This document shows positions 5,038 through 5,588 of a DNA stretch of 5,588 nt, piece after piece. Source of the stretch: Phycisphaerae bacterium (GTDB lineage Bacteria > Planctomycetota > Phycisphaerae > Phycisphaerales > SM1A02); NCBI GenBank assembly GCA_002591705.1, contig PAAB01000038.1, positions 49,410 to 54,997 on the forward strand, written 5' to 3'. A program made the position numbers and the translations under genes. Below the pieces are notes generated by a model. The model did not search any database. It saw only the letters and a program-made list of their open reading frames with translations, and had not been told where the DNA came from. Each line of letters opens with the position of its first letter. Position 1 is the first letter of the stretch.

Positions 5038-5588
5038 TCATCCGTCCTCCGCCGTGGCGACCTGCGCCCCCACCGGCATGATCCGCATCCAACGCTCCCA
5101 GATCTCCCGATCCATCAGCGAATCGATGCTCGTCAGTTCATCGTCGGGCATCGACTCGAGTCGATGCAGGGCTCTGGCATGAGCCGCAGCGGCCCGGGCA
5201 CGATCCCCGAGTGCCACCCATGCACCGGCGATCTGCACCAATGCATGCATGGACGCGGCGTCATCGGCAAAGTTGCGTGCCGTCCGCTCGTAGACCACGA
5301 TGGCTTCTTGGAACCGTTCCAGATCGTAGAGCGCGTCACCGTGACCGATCATCGCCGACCGCAGCAGTTCCTCACTCCCTGCGGTCCGCACCGGCGACTG
5401 CTCGCAGTCGAGCACCACCTGTTCGTACGACGTGCGGGAACGATCGAGCAGTGCGATTCTTCTCGCCTCGATCACCTCGCGCATCGAAGGGGCAAGCTCC
5501 GGATCGTCGACCAGTCGCTGTTGCAACCGTCGGGCGGCTCCGCGTGTGCACGCGGCCAGGAGCAACCGTGCATCCGTCCTACTTCGCG
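5038..5588 (-). CDS. TPR-like protein of unknown role (3' part, begins outside the window)
   Basis: The frame is open from the window edge to the TGA at 5038, giving about 183 C-terminal residues. An internal TTG at 5565 could act as a start, but the frame continues upstream without a stop, so the gene is most likely truncated by the window. The sequence is Ala/Leu/Arg-rich and helical. Two TPR-like helix pairs are visible: AMIGHGDALYDLERFQEAIVVYERTARNF, and MHALVQIAGAWVALGDRARAAAAHARALHRL. The end, with DREIWERWMRIMP, is a capping helix plus a short tail. TPR repeats mediate protein-protein contact. The gene lies 34 bp upstream of the flgN-like gene on the same strand and may share its operon. 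I do not recognise a specific family. A flagellar assembly role is suggested only by position. Confidence 0.7.
   Translation of the reverse strand, partial: RSRTDARLLLAACTRGAARRLQQRLVDDPELAPSMREVIEARRIALLDRSRTSYEQVVLDCEQSPVRTAGSEELLRSAMIGHGDALYDLERFQEAIVVYERTARNFADDAASMHALVQIAGAWVALGDRARAAAAHARALHRLESMPDDELTSIDSLMDREIWERWMRIMPVGAQVATAEDG
5148..5167. repeat. 20-bp perfect palindrome inside the TPR-like gene
   Basis: GCATCGACTC at 5148-5157 is followed at once by its exact reverse complement at 5158-5167, with no spacer. It lies within codons for LHRLESMP, so coding constraint explains part of it. A protein-binding site or chance is possible; nothing else nearby points to a function. Confidence 0.4.

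Noticed and set aside
3843..5081. 412-aa open frame on the plus strand
   Set aside because: It lies antisense to the kinase and flgN-like genes. Its composition (Ser/Arg/Cys-rich, no fold-like pattern) is that of a high-GC antisense shadow.
1..5588. An exotic or defence-type system
   Set aside because: Every gene but one (the truncated TPR-like protein) fits a flagellar or two-component family. No nuclease, toxin, transposase, phage or repeat-array signal was seen.

Overview
The window is a compact, GC-rich flagellar gene cluster. All genes lie on the minus strand, so transcription runs from the high-coordinate end to the low end. In transcription order they are: the 3' part of a TPR-like protein (5588-5038), a FlgN-type export chaperone (5003-4530), a soluble NtrB/FleS/FlgS-type histidine kinase (4528-3623), an NtrC/FleR/FlgR-type sigma-54 response regulator (3626-2214), then flgB (2103-1678), flgC (1675-1271), fliE (1237-926) and the 5' part of fliF (833 to the window edge). 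Long frames on the plus strand and the large alternative minus frame over fliF are shadows caused by the high-GC codon bias.

The layout suggests two linked blocks. In the upstream block, flgN, the kinase and the regulator are tightly packed: one base separates flgN from the kinase, and the kinase stop overlaps the regulator start in an ATGA. This looks like one translationally coupled unit. After the regulator comes the only sizeable gap (2104-2213, 110 bp). It holds a 9-bp-arm inverted repeat and a sigma-54-like -24/-12 element (GG, then TTGCA at the correct spacing) about 35 bp before the flgB ATG. The downstream block encodes the first structures built at the basal body: proximal rod FlgB and FlgC, the rod/MS-ring adaptor FliE, and the MS-ring protein FliF.

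A coherent reading is that the kinase phosphorylates the regulator, which activates sigma-54 promoters, possibly including the one just downstream of its own gene. The regulator has an intact receiver Asp, Walker A and B, GAFTGA and Fis-type HTH. The regulatory wiring is inference; the gene identities are well supported by motifs.

The organism is a flagellated, GC-rich bacterium. The flgB-flgC-fliE-fliF order is widespread. The divergent FliF and FlgC, together with a cytoplasmic kinase/NtrC-like pair next to the rod genes, would fit a Planctomycetota-like lineage, but this taxonomic guess is weak and comes from sequence feel only. I see no RNA genes, mobile elements, CRISPR arrays or signs of recent transfer, and no gene-free stretch over 300 bp.
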